Positions 43,860 to 52,606 of a DNA stretch of 64,000 bases are shown in pieces (within the stretch, counting starts at the first letter, position 1; each line of letters begins with the position of its first letter). A program made the translations under genes and the position numbers. The notes under the pieces were generated by a model. That model had not been told where the DNA came from. It made no database searches and saw only the letters and a program-made list of their open reading frames with translations. Location of the stretch: contig NZ_VLLG01000002.1 of assembly GCF_007830125.1 (NCBI RefSeq), forward strand, positions 196,985-260,984. The letters are read 5' to 3'. The DNA is from Chitinophaga japonensis. GTDB taxonomy: Bacteria > Bacteroidota > Bacteroidia > Chitinophagales > Chitinophagaceae.

Positions 43860-43888
43860 AAGGGGAGCGCCGCAAGAGCACTCCCCTT
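43860..43888 (-). terminator. hairpin between the two TPR genes
   Basis: AAGGGGAG (43860-43867) pairs with CTCCCCTT (43881-43888), followed on the minus strand by TTTTTAACG. It lies 29 nt after the stop of the upstream TPR gene and could reduce read-through into the second paralogue. Confidence 0.7.
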
Positions 43889-43916
43889 CACAGGTAATTA
43901 TTTATTCCGGTTGAAC

Positions 43917-45650
43917 CTATTTTTTGTTCGTTGCCTGTCCTGCGGACTTGGCGGCGGCTGCTTTGGCGGCCTTGGCGGTGGCGGCCAGGTTCTCCTGGAT
44001 CGCCTTTGCGGCAGGATCATTCGGATTCACGGCCAGCACTTTGTCCATCCAGGTCTGCAGGTTCGCCTTGTCGTCCTTGTTATAGTAATATATCATCATA
44101 TATTGATATGGATACATTAACTGGTTCGGCTTCATCTTTTCTTCGCCGCCTACTTCAAAGAACTTCTGGAAATAAGGTACTGCAACGCCTTCTTTTGCCT
44201 CGGTATCGCGCAACATGTTGGCACGTCCCCTCCAGTACAGGCCCAATACCTGCTGGTTAGGATACTTTTCAATAAATGCGCCAAAAGTGGAGTCTGCGGC
44301 TTCAGGCTTGTTGGCATAGATCTCCATGGTGCCTTTCCAGAAGTAGTCCTGGATCTTGCTGGTATTCTCTTCGTCGCTGAAGTCGGTGGTCAGTTTACCG
44401 TACCACTCTGCAGAACGCCCATAGTCGCGCAGGGATTTGAATTTCTCTGCTACTTCGCGGTACAGGTCCACGTCCTTGGAAGTGTCTGCCATAGCATACT
44501 TTTCCAGGTAGGTAGAAGCCAGGGAGTCGTTGATAACAGACTGCAGGGAATCCTGGGTACGCAGGCGGCCGTAGATTTCGCTCAGCAGTTTGTAGTCATT
44601 GGGCTCCAGTTTGCTTTCGCCAACGGCGCTTACATACTGGTCCATGGTTTGTTTGGAAGACAGCGAGTCGCCTTTCTGCAGGTAGGCATCTGCCAGCAAA
44701 CGGGTGAATTTGCCTTTGTTGGTTTCGTCGGCCTGCGGCAGTACGCTCTTAGCTTTATTGATGGCGGCATCGTAGTCTTTCTTGTAGAAAGCGATGGCAG
44801 CCAGGTAATACTCATTCTTCATTTTGTCTGCAGGATCGGCTACTTCCATGTACTTCTGCAGGTATTGCGCCGCATTGTCCCAGGAGAGCTGGTTCTTTTT
44901 CGGCGTGATGTAGAACTGGAACAGCTCGAAATAAGCGGGGCCGTATTTAGGATCGAGGTTGGTAGCCTTGGTCCAGTCGTTTACGGCATCCTGCAACAGC
45001 TTGGCGTTGTAGTTCACCAGGCCTTGCTTCATCACTGCTTCCGCGTTGTTGGGCTCCAGCTCCAGGGCTTTTTCGTAGGTGGTAATGGCTTTACCGCCAT
45101 TTTCGCCACCCAGTGCGCGGTAAGCGTCGCCCATTTCAATATAGTCGGCTGCAACGGCTGTATACTGCTCTTTTCTTTTACGGCCTTCGTTGTTCAGCAG
45201 TTTTTCCATGATGCTGAGCGCGTATCCGCGGTCACCACCCTTTACTTCTGTATTGGCATCGGCAATAGCGCGGGCCACGTCGCCGTCACGGCCTTCGGTA
45301 GCGGTGCTGGCGGCTTCGAATTTCTGCTTGGCAGCCGCCGCGTTCCCGTTCATCAGGTCTACACGGCCCATGGCCACCTGCAGCAGGGGAGAGTTAGGCA
45401 CTGCCTGCAAACCTTTCTGCCAGGCAGCGGCAGCAGCATCTTTATTTTCGAGGCCCAGCTCAGCCATGCCCAGGTAATAGTATGCTTTGTCATCGGGTTT
45501 GGCAGCCACTACTTTCTCTAGTGTTTGCTTGGCGGATTGATACTTACCGTAGTAAATCTCTTTTACTCCATCCTCTACAGATTGGGCCATAACGCCATTC
45601 GCGACGCACAGCAATGCTACAATTAAGCTTTTCCGTCTGTTCATGTGCAA
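43917..45650 (-). CDS. periplasmic TPR-repeat protein, paralogue 1
   Basis: A secreted protein of 577 residues with a signal peptide ending in NGVMAQ and TPR-like repeats over its whole length. Its core repeats match the downstream paralogue closely: KYQSAKQTLEKVVAAKPDD here against KYQSAKQTFEKIIASKPQD there, and ALELEPNNAEAVMKQG against ALELEPNRAEAVMKQG. It ends with an Ala/Lys-rich low-complexity tail (AAKAAKAAAAKSAG-like). It lies 40 nt after the PstS-like gene in the same orientation. It is probably a scaffold for an envelope complex rather than an enzyme. Confidence 0.82.
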   Translation of the reverse strand: MHMNRRKSLIVALLCVANGVMAQSVEDGVKEIYYGKYQSAKQTLEKVVAAKPDDKAYYYLGMAELGLENKDAAAAAWQKGLQAVPNSPLLQVAMGRVDLMNGNAAAAKQKFEAASTATEGRDGDVARAIADANTEVKGGDRGYALSIMEKLLNNEGRKRKEQYTAVAADYIEMGDAYRALGGENGGKAITTYEKALELEPNNAEAVMKQGLVNYNAKLLQDAVNDWTKATNLDPKYGPAYFELFQFYITPKKNQLSWDNAAQYLQKYMEVADPADKMKNEYYLAAIAFYKKDYDAAINKAKSVLPQADETNKGKFTRLLADAYLQKGDSLSSKQTMDQYVSAVGESKLEPNDYKLLSEIYGRLRTQDSLQSVINDSLASTYLEKYAMADTSKDVDLYREVAEKFKSLRDYGRSAEWYGKLTTDFSDEENTSKIQDYFWKGTMEIYANKPEAADSTFGAFIEKYPNQQVLGLYWRGRANMLRDTEAKEGVAVPYFQKFFEVGGEEKMKPNQLMYPYQYMMIYYYNKDDKANLQTWMDKVLAVNPNDPAAKAIQENLAATAKAAKAAAAKSAGQATNKK

Positions 45651-45690
45651 TCTGGTTTTAGTTGTGTTATGTGTTGTGTTGTTTTTTGTC

Positions 45691-46602
45691 TTACTGAATT
45701 TTCGCCTCCCTGAATACGGCGTTGATCCTGGCGGGGAACAGCCGGAAATTCTTGATGATCAGTTGGCCTTCGTAGCTGCCCAGGAAGGAGGCAAATCCTG
45801 CACCCAGGCCCCTGTAGGGTTCCCGGAGGCAAAAGAAGCAACCCCGTTTCAGCGGGTAGGAACCGGTGGCTATATATGCCTGGTAAGGCTTTACAAATTC
45901 AGACCCATAGTCCGCACGTACTTTTGCTACCGTTACCTGGTTGGTAAATTCGATAGTGGTGGAATCATTCGGGTCTGATATCCAGTTCACGCCAATCACA
46001 CCAAGGGCGTTCTTGTTCTTACTTACGTAATTTACCACTTCAGGGTTGGTTTTTGCCGCCATGGTATTGGGTGGCAGGGGCTTTCCCTTGTTGATGGAAT
46101 CACGTATATACCGTACGGTGCTGGAGTTCTCGTGGTCGAACACCAGTTGCCAGTTACGTTCTTTGTCGGTCCCGTCCATGATACTGCGCACCTGGTCCAT
46201 AGTAAAGATGGAATCAGGATTGGCGGGATTGGTGATCAGCGCCAATGCGTCCCAGGCCAGCAGCATGCTTTGCGGGGAGATCTTCAGCTCTTTAAAGTAC
46301 TGTTTCTCCTGCTCGTTGAAATCGCGCGTTACGATCACCATGCGCACGCTGTCATTCAGCAGATCCTTAAAGCATTCTGCTTCCGGTTTGTACTCCGCTA
46401 CAATATGGGCTTTGGGATACAGGGATTCAAATACCTTTATTTCCGCTTCCATCAGCGGTTCATAGGTTTGATCCACGCTGATACGGATGGTGCCTGAAGT
46501 AGGCGTGTCCGTTGGCTGATTCCCCCCGCTGTTGCACGCAAACAGCAATCCTGCGATCATCACCAGTCCCAGCGCTTTATATTTTACGAGTTTCAGAAAC
46601 AT
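45691..46602 (-). CDS. PstS-like substrate-binding lipoprotein
   Basis: A periplasmic or membrane-anchored binding protein of 303 residues from ATG 46602; the longer frame to 46707 would overlap the upstream gene. The lipobox is GLLFAC (Cys about 21). The body has the PBP-like-II fold of the PstS phosphate-binding family: SGTIRISVDQTYEPLMEAEI, DHENSSTVRYIRDSI and ALGVIGVNWISD. Phosphate-contacting loops look only partly conserved. No PstC/A/B genes are present, so it is probably not a simple phosphate transporter component. It lies in a likely operon with two TPR genes. Confidence 0.82.
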   Translation of the reverse strand: MFLKLVKYKALGLVMIAGLLFACNSGGNQPTDTPTSGTIRISVDQTYEPLMEAEIKVFESLYPKAHIVAEYKPEAECFKDLLNDSVRMVIVTRDFNEQEKQYFKELKISPQSMLLAWDALALITNPANPDSIFTMDQVRSIMDGTDKERNWQLVFDHENSSTVRYIRDSINKGKPLPPNTMAAKTNPEVVNYVSKNKNALGVIGVNWISDPNDSTTIEFTNQVTVAKVRADYGSEFVKPYQAYIATGSYPLKRGCFFCLREPYRGLGAGFASFLGSYEGQLIIKNFRLFPARINAVFREAKIQ

Positions 46603-46621
46603 AGTCGTGTTGCTTCTCCGG

Positions 46622-46876
46622 TTAGTGCTCTGTTCCCTTGTCAAAAAAAAGTTGTTTAACGCCCCTATATATACGAAACAATCCGTACAACACCAGTATA
46701 GTGCCAAAAATATTCATCACTGTGGGTGACAGGCGAAAATTACCCAATCCCAGTTTTTCAGCAAAGAATGCAAAGAGGCCGAAGAGAAGAAAAAATACTC
46801 CTCTTATCAATTCCCCCAGCGGCCGGTAAGCTACCTGTATCCGCTTTTTACTAGACCTTTCCTGTTGCATTGGCAT
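46622..46876 (-). CDS. small two-helix membrane protein
   Basis: A protein of about 84 residues from ATG 46876 (46870 is an alternative). Two hydrophobic segments are clear: GVFFLLFGLFAFFAEKLGL and VMNIFGTILVLYGLFRIYRG. The N-terminus is basic (RSSKKRIQ). No family is recognised beyond conserved small proteins found before PstS/TPR genes in related bacteria. It ends 19 nt before the PstS-like gene and is probably the first gene of that operon. Its function is unknown. Confidence 0.65.
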   Translation of the reverse strand: MPMQQERSSKKRIQVAYRPLGELIRGVFFLLFGLFAFFAEKLGLGNFRLSPTVMNIFGTILVLYGLFRIYRGVKQLFFDKGTEH

Positions 46877-47184
46877 TGTTAGTAAGCTACAAGTATACAA
46901 AAAAATATTTTTTAATCTTGCATATCCGGCGCCCTGAAAATGTTAAAATCCGGACGTGGAATTCGCGAAAACGGCCTGTGCTGCTGCATTTCCAGCCATG
47001 GACCTACCGTAATAATTATTGATAATACGTTTTATCAATTGTTACGCGGAGTTGTTAAAGTACTGTTAATGAAGCGGCTTCGCTTTACGCCGTTTGTATA
47101 TATAGATGCAGGCGCCCCGGTTTTCCATATATGCACTTCCCATAAAATCTTGTAGGTTTGCGCGGGAAAAAGGACACTTATAAA
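46877..47184. other. 308-nt divergent promoter region
   Basis: This is an AT-rich spacer between the small membrane protein (minus) and the phosphatase gene (plus). It holds a -7-like box TAGGTTTG at 47153-47160 for the phosphatase gene, without a clear -33 partner, and a small GAAGCGG-CTTCGCTT hairpin. A 71-codon frame at 46940-47155 looks non-coding. Nothing else is recognised. Confidence 0.5.
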
Positions 47185-47622
47185 ATGAAAGTACTAATGG
47201 TGTGCCTGGGCAACATCTGCCGCTCTCCGCTGGCAGAAGGCATTCTAAGGCACCTGGCAGCCGAAAAGGGCCTGCACTGGGAAATTGATTCGGCCGGCAC
47301 CGGCAACTGGCATGTGGGCGACCCGCCGGATCACCGCTCTGTGAAAGTAGCCCGCCACCATGGGATAGATATTTCCCACCTGCGGGGCCGGCAGTTCTCC
47401 ACGGCTGATTTCAGTGATTTTGACAGGATATTTGTCATGGACCTGGACAATTACCGGGATGTGCTGCGAAAAGCCCGCAGCGAGGCCGACCGGCTGAAAG
47501 TACAGCTCCTGCTGGAGGGACAGACCGAGGTACCGGACCCCTGGTACGACGATGCGCTGTTTGAACCGGTATATAATATGATATACAAAGCATGCGAGCG
47601 CCTTATAATTAATAACTATTAA
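47185..47622 (+). CDS. low-molecular-weight protein-tyrosine phosphatase
   Basis: A cytoplasmic phosphatase of 145 residues that removes phosphate from tyrosine via a Cys intermediate. The P-loop is VCLGNICRSP (Cys7, Arg13; CX5R). The general acid Asp is in VPDPWYDD. I chose ATG 47185, preceded by AAAAAGGA; an earlier non-ATG start has no supporting sequence. The last residues (LIINNY) are encoded by an AT-rich inverted repeat. It is 13 nt upstream of hisS and probably cotranscribed. Confidence 0.92.
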   Translation: MKVLMVCLGNICRSPLAEGILRHLAAEKGLHWEIDSAGTGNWHVGDPPDHRSVKVARHHGIDISHLRGRQFSTADFSDFDRIFVMDLDNYRDVLRKARSEADRLKVQLLLEGQTEVPDPWYDDALFEPVYNMIYKACERLIINNY

Positions 47623-47626
47623 TTAT
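47605..47626. repeat. AATTAAT-type inverted repeat at the phosphatase/hisS junction
   Basis: ATAATTAATA (47605-47614) and TATTAATTAT (47617-47626) are perfect arms around a 2-nt loop. They are of the same AT-rich word family as the elements at 26041, 26621 and 32956. The left arm codes for the end of the phosphatase; the right arm contains its stop codon. Confidence 0.55.
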
Positions 47627-47635
47627 TAACTACTA

Positions 47636-48988
47636 ATGATAAAACCCAGCATTCCCAAAGGTACGCGCGATTTCGGGCCGGCAGTGGTCAGGAAACGGCA
47701 TTACATTTTCCAGACCATCCGTGAAACCTTCGAACTGTTCGGTTTCCAGCCGCTGGAAACGCCGGCCATGGAGAACCTGAGCACGCTGACCGGTAAATAC
47801 GGGGAAGAAGGCGACAAACTGATCTTCAAGATACTCAACAACGGCGACATACTGGGACAGGCACAAATGGCGAAGGATAGCCGGGAACTGGCCACCCTGC
47901 TATGTGAAAAGGCGCTGCGCTACGACCTGACCATCCCATTTGCCCGGTACGTGGTGATGCGGCAACATGAGCTGGCCCTCCCCTTCAAACGCTACCAGAT
48001 GCAGCCGGTATGGCGGGCAGATAACCCGCAAAGAGGCCGCTACCGCGAGTTTTACCAGTGCGATGCGGATGTGGTGGGCAGCCACTCCCTGCTGAACGAA
48101 GTGGAGCTGCTGCTGATCTATGATCGCGTATTCTCCAGGCTGGGCATGCAGGGTTATGAAGTGCGCATCAATAACCGCAAAATACTCAGCGGCCTGGCAG
48201 AGCTGATCGGCAAGCCGGAGCAGCTCATGGATATTACCATCGCGATCGACAAACTGGATAAAATCGGTATCCAGGGCGTGGAAAAAGAATTGCTGGACAG
48301 GGGACTTAGCCAGCAGGATGTGGACATCATCAACAACTTTCTCCGGATAGACGGCAACAACGATGAAAAACTGGAGCAGTTGCAGGTATTATTGCAGTCG
48401 TCAACAACCGCGCAAAAAGGCATTGCGGAATTATCATTTGTGCTGAACAGCGGGCTGGCCAAATTCCAGTCGCCTCCCATCCTGGACGTAACGCTGGCGC
48501 GGGGGCTGAACTACTACACCGGCCTGATCGTGGAAGCCAAGGCGCCCCCCTCGGTAAAAATGGGCAGCATTGGCGGTGGCGGCCGCTATGACGACCTTAC
48601 CGGCCTGTTTGGCCTGCCCGGCCTTTCCGGCGTGGGTATTTCCTTCGGGGTAGACCGTATTTACGATGTGCTGGAAGAGCTGCAACTGTTCCCGGCAACG
48701 GCCCAGCAAGGCACCCGGGTGCTGTTCCTGCACATGGGCGAGCAAAGCCTGCCCGCGGCCTTTCAATACCTGATGCAGTTGCGGGAAAAAGGCGTTGCGG
48801 CAGAGCTGTTCCATGAACCGGCCAAAATGGATAAGCAGATGAAATATGCAGACAAGCGGGGCATTCCGTATGTAGTGATCATTGGTGAGAACGAGCTGCA
48901 GGAAAACAGCCTTAGCATCAAAAACCTGCAAACCGGCCAGCAGCAGAAGATCAAAGTGGAAGAGCTGGCAGGCTTCGATTTTAAATAA
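47636..48988 (+). CDS. hisS: histidyl-tRNA synthetase
   Basis: A class II aminoacyl-tRNA synthetase of 450 residues that charges tRNA-His. Motif 1 is in FQPLETPAMENLSTLTGKYGEEGDKL, motif 2 in RYQMQPVWRADNPQRGRYREFYQCD, and the histidine-A motif ARGLNYYTGLIVE is complete. Motif 3 is in FGLPGLSGVGISFGVDRI. The anticodon-binding domain follows. It directly follows the phosphatase gene and ends at a bidirectional terminator shared with dsbD. Confidence 0.97.
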   Translation: MIKPSIPKGTRDFGPAVVRKRHYIFQTIRETFELFGFQPLETPAMENLSTLTGKYGEEGDKLIFKILNNGDILGQAQMAKDSRELATLLCEKALRYDLTIPFARYVVMRQHELALPFKRYQMQPVWRADNPQRGRYREFYQCDADVVGSHSLLNEVELLLIYDRVFSRLGMQGYEVRINNRKILSGLAELIGKPEQLMDITIAIDKLDKIGIQGVEKELLDRGLSQQDVDIINNFLRIDGNNDEKLEQLQVLLQSSTTAQKGIAELSFVLNSGLAKFQSPPILDVTLARGLNYYTGLIVEAKAPPSVKMGSIGGGGRYDDLTGLFGLPGLSGVGISFGVDRIYDVLEELQLFPATAQQGTRVLFLHMGEQSLPAAFQYLMQLREKGVAAELFHEPAKMDKQMKYADKRGIPYVVIIGENELQENSLSIKNLQTGQQQKIKVEELAGFDFK

Positions 48989-49000
48989 AAAGTAAAAAAT

Positions 49001-49031
49001 AAAAAAGCGCGGAGAGCATCCGCGCTTTTTT
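49001..49031. terminator. bidirectional terminator between hisS and dsbD
   Basis: AAAAAAGCGCGGA (49001-49013) and TCCGCGCTTTTTT (49019-49031) form a perfect 13-bp stem with a 5-nt loop. A- and T-runs on both sides serve both converging genes. The flanks repeat AAAAAGTAAAAAAT and its complement. Confidence 0.93.
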
Positions 49032-49043
49032 TATTCTTTACTT

Positions 49044-51041
49044 TTAATTTTTTAACTGCTCAAACGCATCCAGCCCGCATTTCAGCCAGTTGGCATATGC
49101 TTTTGCATCCGGCGTGTAGCCAACGGGGCGGGTCAGCAGCTTTTCGTCCGGGCTTAACAGCACGTAGAAAGGCTGGGAATTATTGCTGAAGTTCTCGGTT
49201 TGCATGGTAGCAAACTTGTCGCCTATCGTTTTGATCTCTTTTTTACGACCATTGGCAGTGGTGAACAGGAACTGGGCATCTTCCGGCAGTTGCTGCCGGT
49301 CATCCACGTAAAGCGATACCAGTATATAATCTTCCGTGATCAGGGTTTTCACCTCCTGTTTGGGCCACACATTCTCCTCCATCTTGCGGCAGTTCACACA
49401 GGCCCAGCCGGTAAAGTCCACCAGTATGGGCTTGTTCTGCTCCCTGGCCAGCGCCAGGGCTTTCTCGTAATCGTTCAGCACATCCGGCTCCACGCCTTTT
49501 CCTTTGGCCGCTTCCTCCCCGTAAATGCTGTAGGTGAGCGGGGGCGGAAAGCCGCTGATCAGCGCACGGTTGGCGTACTTTGTATTGGTAACACCCGGCA
49601 CCAGGTACAGGGTGAAGGCCAGGAAAACAAGGGCGATCACCAGGCGGGGCACGCTGACCTTTTTCAGCGGCGCATCATGCGGGAAACGGATCTTTCCCAG
49701 CAGGTACAGCACGATGCAGATACCGATGATGATCCAGATGGCGAAGAACACCTCCCGCTTCAGGATGCCCCAGTGCATCACCAGGTCCGCATTGGACAGG
49801 AACTTGATGGCCATGGCCACTTCCAGGAAGCCCAGCACTACCTTCACGGTAGTGAGCCAGCCGCCGGACCGCGGCAGGGAATTCAGCCAGCCCGGGAACA
49901 AGGCGAATATGGCGAAAGGCAGCGCCAGTGCCAGTCCAAAACCGGCCATGCCCATGGTGAGCTGCATGGCGCCCCCGTCCGTAGAAAGGGAGCCAGCCAG
50001 CAGAGAGCCCAGGATAGGACCTGTACAGGAAAAAGACACCAGGGCCAGGGTAAGGGCCATGAAGAAAATACCCACGATGCCACCCACACCGGTTTTGGCG
50101 TCTACCTTGCTGGCCAGCCCGCTGGGCAGGGTGATCTCAAAATAACCGAAGAAGGAAATGGCAAATACGATGAACACCACGAAGAAGAACAGGTTCAGCC
50201 ACACGTTGGTGGAGATGTTGTTCAGTATCTCCGGGTTCAGCGAGGTAAGAAAATGGAAAGGCAGGCTTAACAATATGTAGATCAGGAAAATAAAGAACCC
50301 ATACAATGATGCGTTCATGATCCCCTTGCTCCTTTCCCCCGACTTCTTGGTAAAGAAAGAAACCGTGAGCGGGATCATGGGGAACACGCAGGGGGTCAAC
50401 AAGGCAATAAACCCGCCCAGCAAACCTAAAATAAAGATGCCCCACAGGCTTTTCTTGCCTTCATGCCCGATGCCGCCGCAGTTCCTGGCAGGATCGTCCA
50501 GTATAATATCACTGCGTTTCAGGGCCTGGGCCGCATCAGCGGATTCCTGCAGGCCGGCCGCAGCGCTTACCAGGTTGCCGCTGGCATCTACATTGAAGCG
50601 GAACGGCACTTCTTCCGGGCCGGCTACCTCCTCTCCTTTCAATGCCATGTAACTGAGGATACCGGTCACCTTATCGGCGCCCGGCCGGAGCTTTACGGTA
50701 GCCAGCAGCTCTACTGTTCCTTCAAAGTACCGGATCTCCAGGTTATCAAACAGCGGCTCCTTCCGGCTGGCAGGCGCCTCCTTTTCCTGTACGCTCACCA
50801 GGGTGGCCGCAGCGGCGGTATCCAGCGTAATATGAGTATTAGGCTCGTCCTCGCTCATGGAAGAGGAGAACAGCAGCCAGCCTTTATTAATGTCACCTTT
50901 GAAATGCAGCACATATTCACCATCACTTTTCTTTTCTGCGGAGTATTGCCATTTTACTACCTGCCCGGTAGTTTCCTGTGCCCGGGCAGTAGTGGCTGCC
51001 AGGAGTATAGCCGATATAAAAAACGTAAGCCAATGCTTCAT
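49044..51041 (-). CDS. dsbD: thiol:disulfide interchange protein DsbD
   Basis: A three-part protein of 665 residues that carries electrons from cytoplasmic thioredoxin across the membrane to periplasmic thiol proteins. Residues 1-21 are a signal peptide. A DsbD-N-like beta domain covers about 30-170. The membrane domain shows the reactive Cys in LTPCVFPMIPLTVSFF and SFSCTGPILGS. The C-terminal thioredoxin domain has the active site WACVNCRKMEEN. A second DsbD-N-like protein is encoded upstream at 51150, with a quasi-palindrome in between. Confidence 0.95.
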   Translation of the reverse strand: MKHWLTFFISAILLAATTARAQETTGQVVKWQYSAEKKSDGEYVLHFKGDINKGWLLFSSSMSEDEPNTHITLDTAAAATLVSVQEKEAPASRKEPLFDNLEIRYFEGTVELLATVKLRPGADKVTGILSYMALKGEEVAGPEEVPFRFNVDASGNLVSAAAGLQESADAAQALKRSDIILDDPARNCGGIGHEGKKSLWGIFILGLLGGFIALLTPCVFPMIPLTVSFFTKKSGERSKGIMNASLYGFFIFLIYILLSLPFHFLTSLNPEILNNISTNVWLNLFFFVVFIVFAISFFGYFEITLPSGLASKVDAKTGVGGIVGIFFMALTLALVSFSCTGPILGSLLAGSLSTDGGAMQLTMGMAGFGLALALPFAIFALFPGWLNSLPRSGGWLTTVKVVLGFLEVAMAIKFLSNADLVMHWGILKREVFFAIWIIIGICIVLYLLGKIRFPHDAPLKKVSVPRLVIALVFLAFTLYLVPGVTNTKYANRALISGFPPPLTYSIYGEEAAKGKGVEPDVLNDYEKALALAREQNKPILVDFTGWACVNCRKMEENVWPKQEVKTLITEDYILVSLYVDDRQQLPEDAQFLFTTANGRKKEIKTIGDKFATMQTENFSNNSQPFYVLLSPDEKLLTRPVGYTPDAKAYANWLKCGLDAFEQLKN

Positions 51042-51074
51042 AGTGTAAATAGTACGCTTTAGGTCAGAAACGGC

Positions 51075-51116
51075 AGTTGGCAGTTGACAGTACGGGTGTA
51101 CTGCAAACTGCCAACT
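51075..51116. repeat. AGTTGGCAGTT quasi-palindrome in the dsbD upstream spacer
   Basis: The 19-nt arms 51075-51093 and 51098-51116 are complementary except at two adjacent positions, around a 4-nt loop. The arms carry GGCAGTTG words. It lies 33 nt before the dsbD start, between it and the DsbD-N-like gene on the same strand, a position like those of the other intercistronic elements. Confidence 0.7.
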
Positions 51117-51149
51117 ACAAATGAATACGGTAATGGTACACGGGGTTAC

Positions 51150-51605
51150 CTACTTTCCTCCCACCCCGATGGAAAATTCCACCTCTTTGGGCGGCAGGCA
51201 CTGATGGTCATCGCATACCATATATTCTACGGAGCCTTTTACTTTCGTGGCCGCCTTTCCTCTAACGGTGACGGTCTGAACGAAGTTTACCTTGTTTTCG
51301 TAATATTTCAGCTCGGAATCAAAGTTCTTGTCAAATGCCTTGTGCAACTTGCCGTCTTCCTTGGGGCTGCCGGTGGTAGCCACCAGGGGGTTCTTGCTGA
51401 ACTTGAAGGAAGTGGGCACCGGCCCTTCACCGGCGTCCTGCGCATACAGGTGCCAGCCCGGCTCTATGGTAGCGGTGATATGCAGTTCATAGGTCTTGTC
51501 ATTGATCTTTTTGGAAGCAAAGCTCCATTTGACCGGGTTCTCTATCTGCGCGCTGGCCAGTACCGGCAGGGCAAATAACAACAGTGCAGTTAACAGCTTT
51601 TTCAT
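51150..51605 (-). CDS. DsbD N-terminal-domain-like periplasmic protein
   Basis: A secreted protein of 151 residues from ATG 51605; an earlier start would add 29 residues before the signal peptide. The signal ends at LASAQ. The body matches the DsbD alpha domain family, with WHLYAQDAGEGPVPTSF and a Cys pair in VCDDHQCLPPKEVEF that probably exchanges disulfides. It lies upstream of the full-length dsbD on the same strand, and might shuttle electrons from DsbD to extra partners or stand in for its alpha domain. Confidence 0.82.
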   Translation of the reverse strand: MKKLLTALLLFALPVLASAQIENPVKWSFASKKINDKTYELHITATIEPGWHLYAQDAGEGPVPTSFKFSKNPLVATTGSPKEDGKLHKAFDKNFDSELKYYENKVNFVQTVTVRGKAATKVKGSVEYMVCDDHQCLPPKEVEFSIGVGGK

Positions 51606-51740
51606 TCGCAGATGATTTTTTGTTAGCGGTCTCATGGAACCTCGCTTTAAATGTCCCTGTACAAGAAGTGTGATGCTCGGTTTCATTCGCAATTAATTTT
51701 TTTTTAAATGGTTGGTTGGTTTTTCCGGCTAGTGCCGGTA

Positions 51741-52433
51741 TTAATTATTAGTGATCAGGCTCTGGAATATGAGCTGACCATCGGTATTACGTAAAGCCTG
51801 GCTGGTGGCGCGCTCCGGGTGCGGCATCATGCCAAAAACATTCTTTTCCTTATTGCAGATGCCGGCAATATTGCGGATGGCCCCGTTCGGGTTAGCAGAT
51901 TCAACAATGTTGCCAAATTCATCGCAATAGCGGAACAGCACCTGGTTATTTTTGAACAGGCCGTCCAGCGTAGCCTCATCTGCGTAGTAGCGGCCTTCCC
52001 CGTGGGCCACCGGTATCATCAGCGGACTGCCGGTTAACCCTTTGGTGAGCGCGGCCACCGTGTTCTCACTTTTCAGGTACACATTCCTGCACACAAACTG
52101 CTGCTGCTCGTTGCGCAGCAGGATGCCCGGCAGCAGGCCGGCCTCGCAAAGTATCTGGAAACCGTTACACACGCCCATTACCCGTCCGCCTTTGTTGGCA
52201 AATTCGATCACGCTCTGCATCATGGGGCTGAAGCGGGCAATGGCGCCGCAGCGCAGGTAATCCCCGTAGGAGAAACCGCCCGGCAGGATAATGCAATCTG
52301 CTGTGCTGAAAGCGCTCAGATCCTTGTCTTTATGCCAAAGTTCAATTACCTCCTGCCCCAGGTCATAGCGCAGGGAATCGATCATATCATGATCACAGTT
52401 AGAGCCCGGAAAGGTGACAACCCCAAATTTCAT
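51741..52433 (-). CDS. purQ: phosphoribosylformylglycinamidine synthase, glutaminase subunit
   Basis: The class I glutamine amidotransferase subunit of FGAM synthase, 230 residues, which supplies ammonia to PurL in purine synthesis. The nucleophile is Cys89 in MGVCNGFQIL. The His/Glu pair is in MMPHPERATSQ. The N-terminal part VVTFPGSNCDHDM matches PurQ. PurL is not in the window. It is separated from the DsbD-N-like gene by 135 nt. A -7-like TAATTTTG lies at 52488-52495 (minus), without a clear -33 box. Confidence 0.95.
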   Translation of the reverse strand: MKFGVVTFPGSNCDHDMIDSLRYDLGQEVIELWHKDKDLSAFSTADCIILPGGFSYGDYLRCGAIARFSPMMQSVIEFANKGGRVMGVCNGFQILCEAGLLPGILLRNEQQQFVCRNVYLKSENTVAALTKGLTGSPLMIPVAHGEGRYYADEATLDGLFKNNQVLFRYCDEFGNIVESANPNGAIRNIAGICNKEKNVFGMMPHPERATSQALRNTDGQLIFQSLITNN

Positions 52434-52606
52434 TCGTCAATATTTTATTTGTCCTATATAAACTTTTCAATAGTTCTTTGTGAACTGCAAAATTACCGAG
52501 ACAGCCGCATATTTCCATCGCCGCTTATCCCAATGTGGGAACAGGCTGGCATGCCGATGTGCTAATAATTGATTATAAATAAGTTATACATAAATTATTT
52601 AACACA

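Noticed and set aside
46940..47155. 71-codon frame in the spacer before the tyrosine phosphatase
   Set aside because: No good start, no family resemblance, and it covers the likely promoter area.
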